A stretch of DNA of 64,000 nucleotides from Bradyrhizobium sp. MOS003 (GCF_003020125.1 NZ_PYFW01000001.1:2046001-2110000), one strand, 5' to 3'. Shown: positions 28,101 through 37,353, counted from the stretch's first letter. Numbers and translations are program-made. The notes: generated by a model not told the origin, from the sequence alone.

Positions 28101-28126
28101 GGAGGCTTCTGTTGCCAGGTGCCTCC
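28101..28126 (-). terminator. Hairpin at the 3' end of ssrA
   Basis: On the minus strand GGAGGC and GCCTCC form a 6-bp stem followed by a T-rich ACTTTACTCTTGATTT. It could end ssrA transcription or form a processing hairpin; the T-run is imperfect. Confidence 0.5.
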
Positions 28127-28184
28127 GAACCCCGCCTAACGGAGCTTAACCCGTTAGGACTTCAGAATGGTCTTTCAAACTGCG

Positions 28185-28223
28185 TTACGCAGCCTGAGCA
28201 ACCGGAGCAAAGTTGTCGTTGGC
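28185..28223 (-). other. ssrA: tmRNA tag-peptide reading frame
   Basis: The frame GCC AAC GAC ... GCG TAA encodes ANDNFAPVAQAA plus a stop. The -AA end is the ClpX recognition signal, and the tag is of the Bradyrhizobium type. Confidence 0.95.
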
Positions 28224-28569
28224 AACTATTGCATAGCCCGATAACGGCGGAACAATACCGGGAAAAAGTTCGCCCTTTACGCCCTCGTCGATCCTATTTC
28301 GCCCCCGCCAAAACCCGCCTTTCGGCAGGCTGAAGCCCGAAGACCGGTGGGCTTTGGTGGAGGCGCCGGGTACCGCCCCCGGGTCCGAATGGTTTATTGC
28401 GACGACCGTTTATTTCCATAGCCGGCGAACCGGCACCCCCAATATAGGGGGCAAACGTTTCGAAAAACAGGGGTTTCGAGTGCTCAAGGTGCGGTTCCCT
28501 TTGGATAGGCTCCGAACCGACGCGGGCCTGACCTTGGCCGCGGTGCGAGCCTCGTTCTAAGCTCCTGAC

Positions 28570-29166
28570 ATGTCCTCGGATTCAGCGCCGGCCGTGCAAG
28601 AGCCGGATTTCGCCCCCGCTCCACCCGGCCTGCTCGCACTGTTTCTGGCCTTCGCCAGAATGTCGCTGGCCGGTTTCGGTGGAGTTCTGGTGTTCGCCCG
28701 GCGGGCCATCGTCGAGCAGCATCGCTGGATGACGGCGGATGAGTTCAACGAGACCTTTGCGCTCTGCCATTTCCTGCCCGGGCCCAACATCGTCAATCTG
28801 TCGATGGTGTTCGGGTCGCGGCTGCGCGGCATCGCCGGCGGGGCTGCCGCCTTTGCGGGGCTGTTGCTGCCGCCGACCCTGATCATGACGGTGCTCGCGA
28901 TCGCCTATGCCCGCTTTGGCGACCTCGACGTCCTGCGCCGCAGCCTCGCCGGCATCTCTTGCGCCGCGGTCGGCCTGTTGATCGCGGTGGTGTTCCGCAT
29001 GATGACGCCGCTGCTGAAGCGGACGGACCCCCTCGCGCTGATCTTGATGGCCGGCGTATTCCTCGCCATCGGCGTGCTCCGCCTGCCGCTTCCGGCGGTG
29101 CTGCTGGTCGCGATTCCCCTCAGCATCGGCGCCACTTTTTTCCTGCGGCGGAAAGTAGCAGCATGA
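28570..29166 (+). CDS. Chromate transporter, N-terminal-type half
   Basis: A 198-residue short-chain CHR protein. LLALFLAFARMSLAGFGGVLVFARRAIVEQHRWM and FLPGPNIVNLSMVFGSRLRG are the chromate-transporter core, with about five helices. The short form works with a second half encoded next; the ATG of that gene overlaps this stop (ATGA). The pair exports chromate or a similar oxyanion, or may serve sulfate balance. The 130 bases upstream hold the divergent ssrA promoter. Confidence 0.9.
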   Translation: MSSDSAPAVQEPDFAPAPPGLLALFLAFARMSLAGFGGVLVFARRAIVEQHRWMTADEFNETFALCHFLPGPNIVNLSMVFGSRLRGIAGGAAAFAGLLLPPTLIMTVLAIAYARFGDLDVLRRSLAGISCAAVGLLIAVVFRMMTPLLKRTDPLALILMAGVFLAIGVLRLPLPAVLLVAIPLSIGATFFLRRKVAA

Positions 29167-29693
29167 AGCCTGAGAATCCGATCTGGGCACTGATCTCGAC
29201 CTTTGGACTGATGTCGCTATTCGCGGTCGGCGGCGCCGCGGCGGCGGTGCCCGAGATGCACCGCATCGCGGTCGAGGTGCATCACTGGATGACCGACAAG
29301 CAGTTCACCGACGCCTATGCGATCGCGCAGCTCTCGCCAGGTCCAAACGTGCTTATCGTGACGTTAATCGGCTATGCCGTCGCCGGCATCCCCGGCGCAT
29401 TGGCGGCGACGCTGGCGATGTGTCTGCCGACGGCGCTGCTTGCCTATTATGTCAGCCGGCTCCTGAATCGGCCCAGCCAATCGCGCTGGCCCGGCCTGAT
29501 TCAGGCTGCACTGGTTCCGCTCTCGATCGGATTGATGGGGGCGAGTGCCCTGATCCTGGCCCAGTCGACCGATCGCACAATTGCTGCAGTGCTTCTGACC
29601 GCGACGGTTGCAGTCATCGCCACCGTCTCGCGCGTCAATCCACTCTGGCTCCTGCTCGCCGGGGGAGTGTTGGGTTTTGCTGGCATTGTGTGA
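29163..29693 (+). CDS. Chromate transporter, C-terminal-type half
   Basis: A 176-residue partner of the preceding gene: LMSLFAVGGAAAAVPEMHRIAVEVHHWMTDKQF and AQLSPGPNVLIVTLIGY repeat the family motif in the second half-protein. Five or so helices are visible. Overlapping start and stop codons imply translational coupling into an antiparallel heterodimer. Confidence 0.9.
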   Translation: MKPENPIWALISTFGLMSLFAVGGAAAAVPEMHRIAVEVHHWMTDKQFTDAYAIAQLSPGPNVLIVTLIGYAVAGIPGALAATLAMCLPTALLAYYVSRLLNRPSQSRWPGLIQAALVPLSIGLMGASALILAQSTDRTIAAVLLTATVAVIATVSRVNPLWLLLAGGVLGFAGIV

Positions 29694-29789
29694 TGAAAAT
29701 CGCTAGGCAGTGGAGCGGGCGAGGGGAACAACTTCCAAGCCGATTAGAACAACAGTGCTCGTGACTTAAGGGTCGCGGAGGAGACATGC

Positions 29790-30551
29790 ATGGCCGATAC
29801 GATGGGCCAGTCGGCGACAGCCACCCGAAACACATCGATGGCGCTCGGCTTCTGTCTGCTGGCAATTGCGCCGCAGATTTTCGAATTCATCTGGTCGATA
29901 GGGACGATTTTCGGTTGGGGCGCGGGCCGCGGCCCGGCCACGGTCGTGATCAACCACGCCACCGCGTTGCTTGGCGGTGCGCCCGGTGCGTTGATCGGAG
30001 CGGCCAGCGGTGACACCAAGAAGGCATCATCCGATGTGCTGCTGGCGCTGATCTACTCCTATCCGATCTTTGCGGTGGCGATCCTCACCCTGTTCATGAC
30101 CATCCGGTCGGCGCAGGACTATGTCGGCGGTGTCATTCTGATGGCGTTGGGGCTGTTCGCGCTGTGGGCTTCGAGCGATCTGCAGGGCATGCGCGGCTTT
30201 TCCTTTGGTGCCGGCACCGCACCGCGGATGTTCGGCGGGTTGCTGGTAGCCTTGTCCGCCGCCATTGCCCTGACCGGTCTTTTGACCGATGGGCCGGGGA
30301 TGTCCCATTATTCATGGCGCGGGCCGCTGTTCGTAATGGCCTCGATCCTGTTCTTCGCGCTGGCGATCCGACCGCTCGGCGTCGTGGTGTCAGCCTTCGT
30401 CAGCTTCATGATTGCGGCGACAGGATCGCATGAGACGCGCTGGGTGGAGGCGGCCATCGTCGGCGCCTGCCTGACGCTCGGTTGTGCCGTGCTTTTCCCA
30501 TATGTGCTCGGGCTGCCGATGCCGATGTTCCCGCGTTTTCTGGTCCAGTGA
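29790..30551 (+). CDS. tctB: Tripartite tricarboxylate transporter, TctB-family small subunit with N-terminal extension
   Basis: A 253-residue membrane protein. The TctB part starts at about residue 105 (SAQDYVGGVILMALGLFALW, FGAGTAPRMFGGLLV) and ends with helices up to LPMPMFPRFLVQ. Typical TctB proteins have about 150 residues, so the first 100 residues are extra and contain further hydrophobic helices (FCLLAIAPQIFEFIW, LLALIYSYPIFAVAILTLF). It is the small permease of a secondary, binding-protein-dependent tricarboxylate importer with the next gene. Confidence 0.85.
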   Translation: MADTMGQSATATRNTSMALGFCLLAIAPQIFEFIWSIGTIFGWGAGRGPATVVINHATALLGGAPGALIGAASGDTKKASSDVLLALIYSYPIFAVAILTLFMTIRSAQDYVGGVILMALGLFALWASSDLQGMRGFSFGAGTAPRMFGGLLVALSAAIALTGLLTDGPGMSHYSWRGPLFVMASILFFALAIRPLGVVVSAFVSFMIAATGSHETRWVEAAIVGACLTLGCAVLFPYVLGLPMPMFPRFLVQ

Positions 30552-30558
30552 GGGCGTA

Positions 30559-32073
30559 ATGGATCTCTTTGCCAACCTCGCTCACGGCTTCGCCGTCGCG
30601 TTCTCCCCGATCAACCTCCTGATGTGCTTGATCGGGGCCCTCGTCGGTACGCTGGTCGGTGTTCTCCCGGGCATCGGCACCATTGCCACGGTTGCAATGC
30701 TGCTGCCGATCACCTTTGGTTTGCCTCCGGTCGGCGCGCTGATCATGCTCGCCGGCATCTATTACGGCGCCCAGTATGGCGGCTCGACCACGTCGATCCT
30801 GGTCAACATACCAGGTGAGGCGACATCGGTCGTCACCGCTATCGACGGTCACCAGATGGCCAAGCAGGGCCGCGCCGGCCCGGCGCTGGCGATTGCGGCG
30901 ATCGGCTCGTTCTTCGCCGGCTGCGTTGCGACCGTGCTCATTGCCGTGCTCGGCGCGCCGCTCACCAAGCTGGCGCTGGCGTTCGGTCCGGCCGAATATT
31001 TCTCGCTGATGGTGCTCGGCCTGATCTTTGCGGTGGTGCTGGCCAAGGGCTCGGTGCTGAAGGCGATCGCGATGATCGTGTTCGGCCTGCTGCTCTCGAT
31101 GGTCGGCTCGGACATCGAGACCGGCGCGTCGCGCATGGCCTTCAACATTCCGGAACTCGCCGACGGTCTCGGCTTTGCTACGGTCGCGATGGGCGTGTTC
31201 GGTTTTGCGGAGATCATCCGCAACCTCGATGCCGGCGCCGAGATGAATCGCGACCTCGTGCAGCAGAAGATCACCGGCCTGATGCCGACTAGGAAGGACC
31301 TGAAGGACTCGGCGCCCGCGATCCTGCGCGGCACCGCGCTCGGCTCGATCCTCGGCATTCTGCCGGGCGGCGGCGCGGTGATCGCGTCGTTTGCGGCCTA
31401 CACGCTCGAGAAGAAGCTCGCCAAGGACCCGTCGCGGTTCGGTCGCGGCGCGATCGAGGGCGTGGCGGGGCCGGAAAGCGCCAACAATGCGGCGGCGCAG
31501 ACGTCTTTCATTCCGCTGTTGACGCTCGGCATCCCGCCGAACGCGGTGATGGCGCTGATGGTCGGTGCGATGACCATTCACGGCATCGTGCCGGGCCCGC
31601 AGGTGATGCAGAAGCAGCCCGACCTCGTCTGGGGCATGATCGCCTCGATGTGGATCGGCAATCTGATGCTGATCATCATCAATCTCCCGCTGGTCGGAAT
31701 CTGGGTCCGGCTGCTCCGCGTGCCGTACCGGCTGATGTTCCCCTCGATCGTGATCTTCTGCGCGATCGGCATCTACTCGGTGAACAACGCGCCGGTCGAC
31801 GTCATTCTTGCCGGCGTGTTCGGTCTCGTCGGCTACTGGCTGATCAAGCATGATTTCGAGCCGGCGCCGCTGCTGCTCGGCATGGTGCTCGGACCGCTGA
31901 TGGAAGAGAACCTGCGCCGCGCGCTGCTGATCTCGCGCGGCGACTGGAGTGTGTTCCTGACGCGTCCGCTGTCGGCGGTGCTGCTCGCGATCGCAGCGGG
32001 CCTGCTGCTGCTGACGGTGTTGCCGGCGCTGCGGTCGAAGCGTGACGAGGTGTTCACCGAATCCGAGAACTGA
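30559..32073 (+). CDS. tctA: Tripartite tricarboxylate transporter, large permease TctA
   Basis: A 504-residue TctA with about 12 helices. GALVGTLVGVLPGIGTIATVAMLLPITFG and YYGAQYGGSTTSILVNIPGE are family hallmarks, and a second inverted-repeat half has LGSILGILPGGGAVIASFAAY and ESANNAAAQTSFIPLLTLGIP. It moves citrate-like or other carboxylates with ions. The ATG at 30559 has GAGGG upstream and follows tctB by seven bases. Confidence 0.93.
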   Translation: MDLFANLAHGFAVAFSPINLLMCLIGALVGTLVGVLPGIGTIATVAMLLPITFGLPPVGALIMLAGIYYGAQYGGSTTSILVNIPGEATSVVTAIDGHQMAKQGRAGPALAIAAIGSFFAGCVATVLIAVLGAPLTKLALAFGPAEYFSLMVLGLIFAVVLAKGSVLKAIAMIVFGLLLSMVGSDIETGASRMAFNIPELADGLGFATVAMGVFGFAEIIRNLDAGAEMNRDLVQQKITGLMPTRKDLKDSAPAILRGTALGSILGILPGGGAVIASFAAYTLEKKLAKDPSRFGRGAIEGVAGPESANNAAAQTSFIPLLTLGIPPNAVMALMVGAMTIHGIVPGPQVMQKQPDLVWGMIASMWIGNLMLIIINLPLVGIWVRLLRVPYRLMFPSIVIFCAIGIYSVNNAPVDVILAGVFGLVGYWLIKHDFEPAPLLLGMVLGPLMEENLRRALLISRGDWSVFLTRPLSAVLLAIAAGLLLLTVLPALRSKRDEVFTESEN

Positions 32074-32138
32074 GGGCGCCTGCGTCGGCGCGCCGCATGC
32101 GGAAGTCGGATCGACTTGTGTTACGGCTTCATGAAATG

Positions 32139-32170
32139 AAAATGCCGGCCGTTGGGCCGGCATTTTGTTT
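32139..32170 (+). terminator. Rho-independent terminator after tctA
   Basis: AAAATGCCGGCC and GGCCGGCATTTT form a perfect 12-bp stem with a GTTG loop, followed by GTTT. It separates tctBA from tctC, so the binding protein needs its own promoter or readthrough. Confidence 0.9.
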
Positions 32171-32214
32171 GGTATCCAATTGTTTGTGTCCAAGGGACCG
32201 ATACGGGGATCGAC

Positions 32215-33195
32215 ATGACCTTCATTCGCGCGCTCACGGGCGCCTGTGCCGCAGCGCTTGCGTCGCTATCCGCTTTCGTTGCACCGGCGGAGGCGCAGAC
32301 CTATCCGACCCGCAGCATCACCATGATCGTGCCGTTCGCGGCCGGCGGACCGACCGACGTGATCTCGCGCATCGTCACCGGGCATATGGCGCAGACGCTG
32401 GGCCAGAGCATCATCATCGAGAACGTGGTCGGCGCCGGCGGCACCACCGCCACCACGCGCGCCGCGCGCGCGGCCAATGACGGCTACACGCTGATCACCG
32501 GGCATATGGGCACGCATGCCGCATCGGTGCCTCTCTATCCCAAGCTCGCCTATCATCCCGAGAAGGACTTCGAGCCGATCGCGCTGCTCGCAGGCACCCC
32601 GATCCTGATCCTCGCGCGCAAGGACTTTCCGCCGAAGGATTTGAAGGAGTTCGTGGCCTATGTGAAGGCCAACGCCGAGAAGGTGAACGCTGCCCATGCC
32701 GGAATCGGCTCGGTCTCGCACGTCTCCTGCGAGCTCCTGCACTCGATCCTCGACATCAAGCCGGTCGGCGTGCCTTTCAACGGCACGGGGCCTGCGATGA
32801 ACGCGCTGGTGGCGGGGCAGGTCGATTACATGTGCGACCAGATCGTCAACGCCGTGCCGCAGATCAATGCCGGCACCATCAAGGCCTATGCGATCGCAAC
32901 GCCGGAGCGCAATCCGTCGCTGCCTAACGTGCCGACCACGGCGGAAGCGGGGCTGCCGAAATTCCAGGCCCAGGCCTGGAACGCGATGTTTGCGCCGAAG
33001 GGAACTTCGCCGGCGATCCTGGCCAGCCTGAACGCTGCAGCCAGCAAGGCGCTCGACGACGAGACCGTGAAGAAGCGCCTGCTCGAGCTCGGCAGCGTCA
33101 TCCCGGGCCCTGCCGAGCGGACGCCGGAGGCCCTGGCGGCCCTCGTCAAGAACGAGATCGCGAAGTGGACCCCGGTGCTCAAGCCGGCAACTTAG
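32215..33195 (+). CDS. tctC: Tripartite tricarboxylate transporter substrate-binding protein
   Basis: A 326-residue TctC/Bug-family periplasmic receptor. After the signal peptide (ending AEAQ) come TYPTRSITMIVPFAAGGPTD and VVGAGGTTATTRAARAANDGYTL, then GTPILILARKDFP and GQVDYMCDQIVNAVPQI. It probably gives a carboxylate to TctAB. The ATG at 32215 starts MTFIRALTGACAAALASL. The gene lies after a strong terminator, so it is likely expressed in excess of the permease by its own promoter. Confidence 0.92.
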   Translation: MTFIRALTGACAAALASLSAFVAPAEAQTYPTRSITMIVPFAAGGPTDVISRIVTGHMAQTLGQSIIIENVVGAGGTTATTRAARAANDGYTLITGHMGTHAASVPLYPKLAYHPEKDFEPIALLAGTPILILARKDFPPKDLKEFVAYVKANAEKVNAAHAGIGSVSHVSCELLHSILDIKPVGVPFNGTGPAMNALVAGQVDYMCDQIVNAVPQINAGTIKAYAIATPERNPSLPNVPTTAEAGLPKFQAQAWNAMFAPKGTSPAILASLNAAASKALDDETVKKRLLELGSVIPGPAERTPEALAALVKNEIAKWTPVLKPAT

Positions 33196-33218
33196 CCAGC
33201 ACTTTCAAGTCGATAGGT

Positions 33219-33250
33219 AAGGGACGGGACGCAAGTTCCGCCCCTTGTCG
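33219..33250 (+). terminator. Probable terminator after tctC
   Basis: AAGGG (33219-33223) and CCCTT (33242-33246), with an inner CGG/CCG pairing, form a stem-loop followed by TTGTCGTTTG. The T-run is weak. Confidence 0.45.
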
Positions 33251-33364
33251 TTTGCGGCGGGATGCTCATTTTTCCGGGTATAATCGGTACAGGCAGCGAA
33301 TCGCTGCTGTCGTATCGCAAGAGGCGCCGTTAAGTTCGCCGCCTCCCCAAAGGCCCAGTCGCAC

Positions 33365-34159
33365 ATGCACCAGTATCAGGACCTGCTCGAGCGGATTCTT
33401 TCAGACGGCGCCGAGAAGACCGATCGGACCGGTACCGGCACGCTCTCGGTGTTCGGCCATCAGATGCGCTTCAATCTGTCGGCCGGCTTCCCGATGCTGA
33501 CGACCAAGCGGCTGCCGCTGAAGGCGATCATCCACGAGCTGTTGTGGTTTCTGAAGGGCGACACCAACATCAAATATCTGCGCGACAATGGCGTCACCAT
33601 CTGGGACGAGTGGGCCGACGCCAATGGCGACCTTGGCCCGGTCTACGGGCATCAGTGGCGCTCCTGGCCAACGCCTGAAGGCGGCAGCATCGACCAGATC
33701 GCCAAGGTCATCGACATGATCAAGCGCACCCCGGATTCGCGCCGGCTGATCGTCACCGCGTGGAATCCGGCCGATGTCGACAAGATGGCGCTGCCGCCCT
33801 GCCATCTGCTGTTCCAGTTCTATGTCGCCAACGGCAAGCTGTCGTGCCAGCTCTATCAGCGTTCGGCCGACGTCTTCCTCGGCGTTCCCTTCAACATCGC
33901 CTCCTACGCGCTGCTGACCATGATGGTGGCCCAGGTCACCGGCCTGAAGCCCGGCGACTTCGTGCATTCGTTCGGCGACACGCACCTTTATTCCAACCAT
34001 CTGGAGCAGGCGCGACTTCAACTGACACGTGCCCCGCGTCCGCTGCCGGTGATGCGGATCAATCCCGAGGTGAAGGACATCTTCTCCTTCCGCTATGAGG
34101 ATTTCGAACTCGTCGGCTACGATCCGCATCCGCATATCAAGGCGGAAGTCGCGGTCTAG
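33365..34159 (+). CDS. thyA: Thymidylate synthase
   Basis: A 264-residue ThyA, the normal length, making dTMP from dUMP with methylene-THF. The catalytic cysteine is in [31 protein letters not shown], the [10 protein letters not shown] phosphate-binding arginines and [20 protein letters not shown] are intact. An acetyltransferase and folA follow closely; folA recycles the dihydrofolate that ThyA makes, so the three probably form an operon. Confidence 0.97.
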   Translation: MHQYQDLLERILSDGAEKTDRTGTGTLSVFGHQMRFNLSAGFPMLTTKRLPLKAIIHELLWFLKGDTNIKYLRDNGVTIWDEWADANGDLGPVYGHQWRSWPTPEGGSIDQIAKVIDMIKRTPDSRRLIVTAWNPADVDKMALPPCHLLFQFYVANGKLSCQLYQRSADVFLGVPFNIASYALLTMMVAQVTGLKPGDFVHSFGDTHLYSNHLEQARLQLTRAPRPLPVMRINPEVKDIFSFRYEDFELVGYDPHPHIKAEVAV

Positions 34160-34163
34160 GCCG

Positions 34164-34649
34164 ATGTCGCTCAACATCCGACGTGTGCGCCCGGGCGAAG
34201 CCGGGCTCGTTCTTGCTTTCATCCGCGAGCTCGCCGACTACGAAAAGCTCTCGCACGAGGTGGAGGCGACCGAGGCCGACATCGCTGACGCACTGTTCGG
34301 CGAGCGACCGCAACTCTATTGCGCGATCGCCGAGTGGAACGGCGAGCCGGTCGGCTTCGCGGTGTGGTTTGCGAATTTCTCCACCTTCAGCGGCCGCCAT
34401 GGCATCTATCTCGAAGATCTCCACGTGCGGCCGTCGCATCGGGGCAGGGGCCTCGGCAAGGCGCTGCTGGTCTATCTCGCCAAGGAATGCGTCGACAACG
34501 GCTGGTCCCGCCTGCAATGGGCGGTGCTCGACTGGAACGCGCCGTCGATCGCGTTCTACAAGTCGCTTGGCGCGGTCATGATGGACGACTGGACGCTGTG
34601 CCGCGTCACCGGGCCGGCGCTGACGCGGCTTGCCGGGAGTGCGCCTTGA
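34164..34649 (+). CDS. GNAT acetyltransferase, diamine-acetyltransferase-like
   Basis: A 161-residue GNAT protein. IRRVRPGEAGLVLAFIRELADYEKL and GFAVWFANFSTFSGRHGIYLEDLHV resemble spermidine/spermine-type acetyltransferases, and the acetyl-CoA loop is RPSHRGRGLGKALL. The likely substrate is a small amine. It sits four bases after thyA and its stop overlaps the folA start (TGATG), so translation is coupled. Confidence 0.88.
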   Translation: MSLNIRRVRPGEAGLVLAFIRELADYEKLSHEVEATEADIADALFGERPQLYCAIAEWNGEPVGFAVWFANFSTFSGRHGIYLEDLHVRPSHRGRGLGKALLVYLAKECVDNGWSRLQWAVLDWNAPSIAFYKSLGAVMMDDWTLCRVTGPALTRLAGSAP

Positions 34650-35161
34650 TGGAGATTGTCTTCGTCGTCGCGATCGCGGAGAACGGCGTCATCGGCGCCG
34701 GCAATGCGATGCCGTGGCGATTGAAATCCGACATGGCGCGCTTCAAGGCGCTGACCATCGGCAAGCCCGTGATCATGGGCCGCAAGACCTTCGAATCCCT
34801 GCCTCGCCGGCCGCTGCCGGGCCGCACCAACATCGTGATTACGCGTGATGCGGATTATCGCGCCAATGGCGCCATCGTCACGACATCGGCCGCGGATGCG
34901 GGCGCGGTTGCGCGCGGCGACGCCCTGCGGCGTTCGGTCACTGAGATCGCGGTGATCGGCGGCGCCGAAATCTTTCGGCAATGGCTCGATCGCGCCGATC
35001 GCCTCGAAATCACCGAAGTCCATGCGCGGCCCGACGGCGACACGCATTTCGACATCAACAAGGCGGAATGGGATGAGGTCGCACGCGTCCGCCATCCTGC
35101 CGGAGGCGAGGACAGCGCCGAATACTCCTATGTGACATATCGTCGGCGGCGCGGCCATTAA
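34649..35161 (+). CDS. folA: Dihydrofolate reductase
   Basis: A 170-residue DHFR: VAIAENGVIGAGNAMPWRLKSDMARFK holds the catalytic acidic residue and the Met20-loop Trp, MGRKTFESL binds NADPH, and VIGGAEIFRQWL is the second nucleotide motif. It reduces dihydrofolate to THF for ThyA. The start overlaps the upstream acetyltransferase stop. Confidence 0.96.
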   Translation: MEIVFVVAIAENGVIGAGNAMPWRLKSDMARFKALTIGKPVIMGRKTFESLPRRPLPGRTNIVITRDADYRANGAIVTTSAADAGAVARGDALRRSVTEIAVIGGAEIFRQWLDRADRLEITEVHARPDGDTHFDINKAEWDEVARVRHPAGGEDSAEYSYVTYRRRRGH

Positions 35162-35313
35162 CCGCTTTCTTCAATGTTTACATTGACTTTTTCGTGCCCG
35201 AGCATAGCTCGGAAGACGGTCACCGCTGCGTTGTAAGGGACTTGCCTGTCCCCTATAAAGCGGACCGGACAATGCGGGCGGGGGCAATTCCACCCTGCCG
35301 AGGAGAGCGTCGA

Positions 35314-36450
35314 ATGCCGTGGAAGAATCAGGGCGGTGGCCCATGGGGCTCGGGTCCGAAGGGACCATGGGGCTCAGGCCCGCAACCGGTCGGGCCGAGG
35401 CCGCCGGATCTGGAAGACCTTCTGCGGCGCGGCCAGGACCGCCTCCAGCAGATCATGCCGGGAGGCTATTTCTCCGGCATCGGCATCACGCTGGTGGTGC
35501 TGCTGATCGCCGCGTTCTGGTTGTTGTCGGGCTTCTTCCGCGTGCAGTCCGAAGAGCTTGGCGTCGTGCTGCGCTTCGGCAAGCACGTCCGCACCGTGCA
35601 GCCAGGCCTGAACTATCATCTGCCCTATCCGATCGAGACCGTGCTGCTGCCGAAGGCGCTGCGCGTCAACACCATCTCGATCGGCATGACGCTGATCGAC
35701 GACCCGGCGCGTCGCGGCCGTTCCATTCGGGACGTGCCCGAAGAGAGTCTGATGCTGACCGGTGACGAGAACATCGTGGATGTCGATTTCACCGTGCTCT
35801 GGCGCATCAAGCCGGACGGCGTCGGCGACTTCCTCTTCAACATCCAGAATCCCGAGGGCACCGTGAAGGCGGTCGCCGAGAGCTCGATGCGCGAGGTGAT
35901 CGGCCGCTCGCAGATCCAGCCGATCCTGACCGGTGCGCGCAACGTCACCGAACAGGGCGTGCAGGAGCTGATCCAGAAGACTTTGGACAGCTACGGTGCC
36001 GGTATTCAGATCAGCCAGGTGCAGATGCAGAAGGTCGACCCGCCGGCGCAGGTGATCGACGCCTTCCGCGACGTCCAGGCCGCGCGCGCCAATCTCGAGC
36101 AGTTGCAGAACGAGGCGCAGACTTATGCCAACCAGGTGGTACCGCAGGCGCGCGGTCGCTCGGCGCAGATTCTGCAGGCCGCCGAAGGCTACAAGGAGCA
36201 GGCGGTCGCCGAGGCCAAGGGCCAGAGCGCTCGCTTCCTGAAGGTTTACGAGGAATACAAGAAGGCGCCCGACGTGACGCGTGAACGAATCTATCTGGAG
36301 ACGATGGAGCGCGTTCTCGGCGGCTCGGAGAAGCTCATCTATGACGGCGGCCAGTCCGGCCAGGGCGTCGTGCCCTATCTGCCGCTCAGTGAGCTGACGG
36401 CCAAGCGGCCGCCTACCACCGGTCAGCCCTCGAGCGGAGGCAGCCGATGA
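35314..36450 (+). CDS. hflK: FtsH protease modulator HflK
   Basis: A 378-residue SPFH-domain protein. It has a Gly/Pro-rich N-terminus (GGGPWGSGPKGPWGSGP), one membrane helix at about 50-70 (GIGITLVVLLIAAFWLLSGFF) and a periplasmic SPFH domain (VLRFGKHVRTVQPGLNYHLPYP). It forms a ring complex with HflC that restrains the FtsH protease. The ATG at 35314 has AGGAGAG upstream. Its stop overlaps the hflC start (ATGA). Confidence 0.95.
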   Translation: MPWKNQGGGPWGSGPKGPWGSGPQPVGPRPPDLEDLLRRGQDRLQQIMPGGYFSGIGITLVVLLIAAFWLLSGFFRVQSEELGVVLRFGKHVRTVQPGLNYHLPYPIETVLLPKALRVNTISIGMTLIDDPARRGRSIRDVPEESLMLTGDENIVDVDFTVLWRIKPDGVGDFLFNIQNPEGTVKAVAESSMREVIGRSQIQPILTGARNVTEQGVQELIQKTLDSYGAGIQISQVQMQKVDPPAQVIDAFRDVQAARANLEQLQNEAQTYANQVVPQARGRSAQILQAAEGYKEQAVAEAKGQSARFLKVYEEYKKAPDVTRERIYLETMERVLGGSEKLIYDGGQSGQGVVPYLPLSELTAKRPPTTGQPSSGGSR

Positions 36451-37343
36451 GGTCCCCGGTTACAGGTATCGTCACGCTGCTCGCCCTCCTGCTCGTCGTG
36501 ATCGTCGGCTACATGTCGCTGTTCACGGTGCAGCAGACCGAGCAGACCATCGTGCTGCAATTCGGCCGGCCCGTCGACGTCGTCACCGCTCCCGGCCTGC
36601 ATTTCAAGGCGCCGTGGAACTCGGTGATCAACATCGACAAGCGGATCCTCGATCTCGAGAACCCGTCGCAGGAAGCGATCGCTTCCGACCAGAAGCGGCT
36701 CGTTGTCGACGCTTTCGCACGCTACCGCATCAAGGACGCGCTGCGCTTCTATCAGAGCATCGGCTCGATCCAGGCCGCCAACATCCAGCTCACCACGCTC
36801 CTGAACGCGGCGCTACGCCGCGTGCTCGGCGAGGTCACCTTCATCAACGTGGTGCGCGACGACCGCGAGAAGCTGATGCAGCGCATCCGCGACCAGCTCG
36901 ACCGCGAGGCCGACGGCTACGGCATCCAGGTCGTCGACGTCCGGATCCGCCGCGCCGACCTGCCGGAGCAGAACAGCCAGGCAGTCTACCAGCGCATGAA
37001 GACCGAGCGTGAGCGCGAAGCCGCCGAGTTCCGCGCCCAGGGCGGACAGAAGGCCCAGGAGATCAAGTCCAAGGCCGATCGTGAGGCAACCGTCATCGTT
37101 GCCGAGGCGAATTCGCAGGCCGAGCAGACCCGGGGTGCGGGCGATGCCGAGCGCAACCGGCTGTTCGCCGAAGCTTACAGCAAGGATGCCGACTTCTTCG
37201 CCTTCTACCGGTCGATGACGGCTTACGAGAACGGGCTGCGCTCGAACGACACCCGCTTCCTGCTGCGGCCGGACTCGGATTTCTTCCGGTACTTCAGTAA
37301 CCCGTCCGGCAAGATGGCGACCGAGACGCCGGCGAAGCCGTAA
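36447..37343 (+). CDS. hflC: FtsH protease modulator HflC
   Basis: A 298-residue partner of HflK: membrane helix (TGIVTLLALLLVVIVGYMSLF), SPFH domain (TIVLQFGRPVDVVTAPGLHFKAPW) and a coiled stretch (AEFRAQGGQKAQEIKSKADRE). Overlapping start with hflK implies a 1:1 complex. Confidence 0.95.
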   Translation: MRSPVTGIVTLLALLLVVIVGYMSLFTVQQTEQTIVLQFGRPVDVVTAPGLHFKAPWNSVINIDKRILDLENPSQEAIASDQKRLVVDAFARYRIKDALRFYQSIGSIQAANIQLTTLLNAALRRVLGEVTFINVVRDDREKLMQRIRDQLDREADGYGIQVVDVRIRRADLPEQNSQAVYQRMKTEREREAAEFRAQGGQKAQEIKSKADREATVIVAEANSQAEQTRGAGDAERNRLFAEAYSKDADFFAFYRSMTAYENGLRSNDTRFLLRPDSDFFRYFSNPSGKMATETPAKP

Positions 37344-37353
37344 GCTAGACACA

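Larger units (their letters stand above)
28101..28435 (-). ncRNA. ssrA: Two-piece (permuted) tmRNA
   Basis: Rescues stalled ribosomes by adding a degradation tag. On the minus strand the acceptor piece comes first. It ends ...CGCCTCC-ACCA at 28355 and has a T-arm CCGGG/CCCGG with loop GGCGGTA. After a removed spacer the coding piece begins GGGGGCGAAATAGGATCGAC at 28306. Its first seven bases pair with CGCCTCC, rebuilding the alanine-tRNA-like acceptor stem across the two pieces. The tag frame lies at 28223-28185. A CTAACGG/CCGTTAG stem follows the tag. This gene order is the circular permutation known for alphaproteobacteria. The TATATT at 28446-28441 is a good -10 candidate; the exact 5' end is estimated. 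Confidence 0.95.

Noticed and set aside
28112..28560. Short plus-strand ORFs over the ssrA region
   Set aside because: They run antisense through the tmRNA gene, whose paired acceptor stem and tag frame explain the sequence.
30406..32193. A 595-codon minus-strand open frame
   Set aside because: It is a shadow of tctA with H/D/R-rich composition and no domain.
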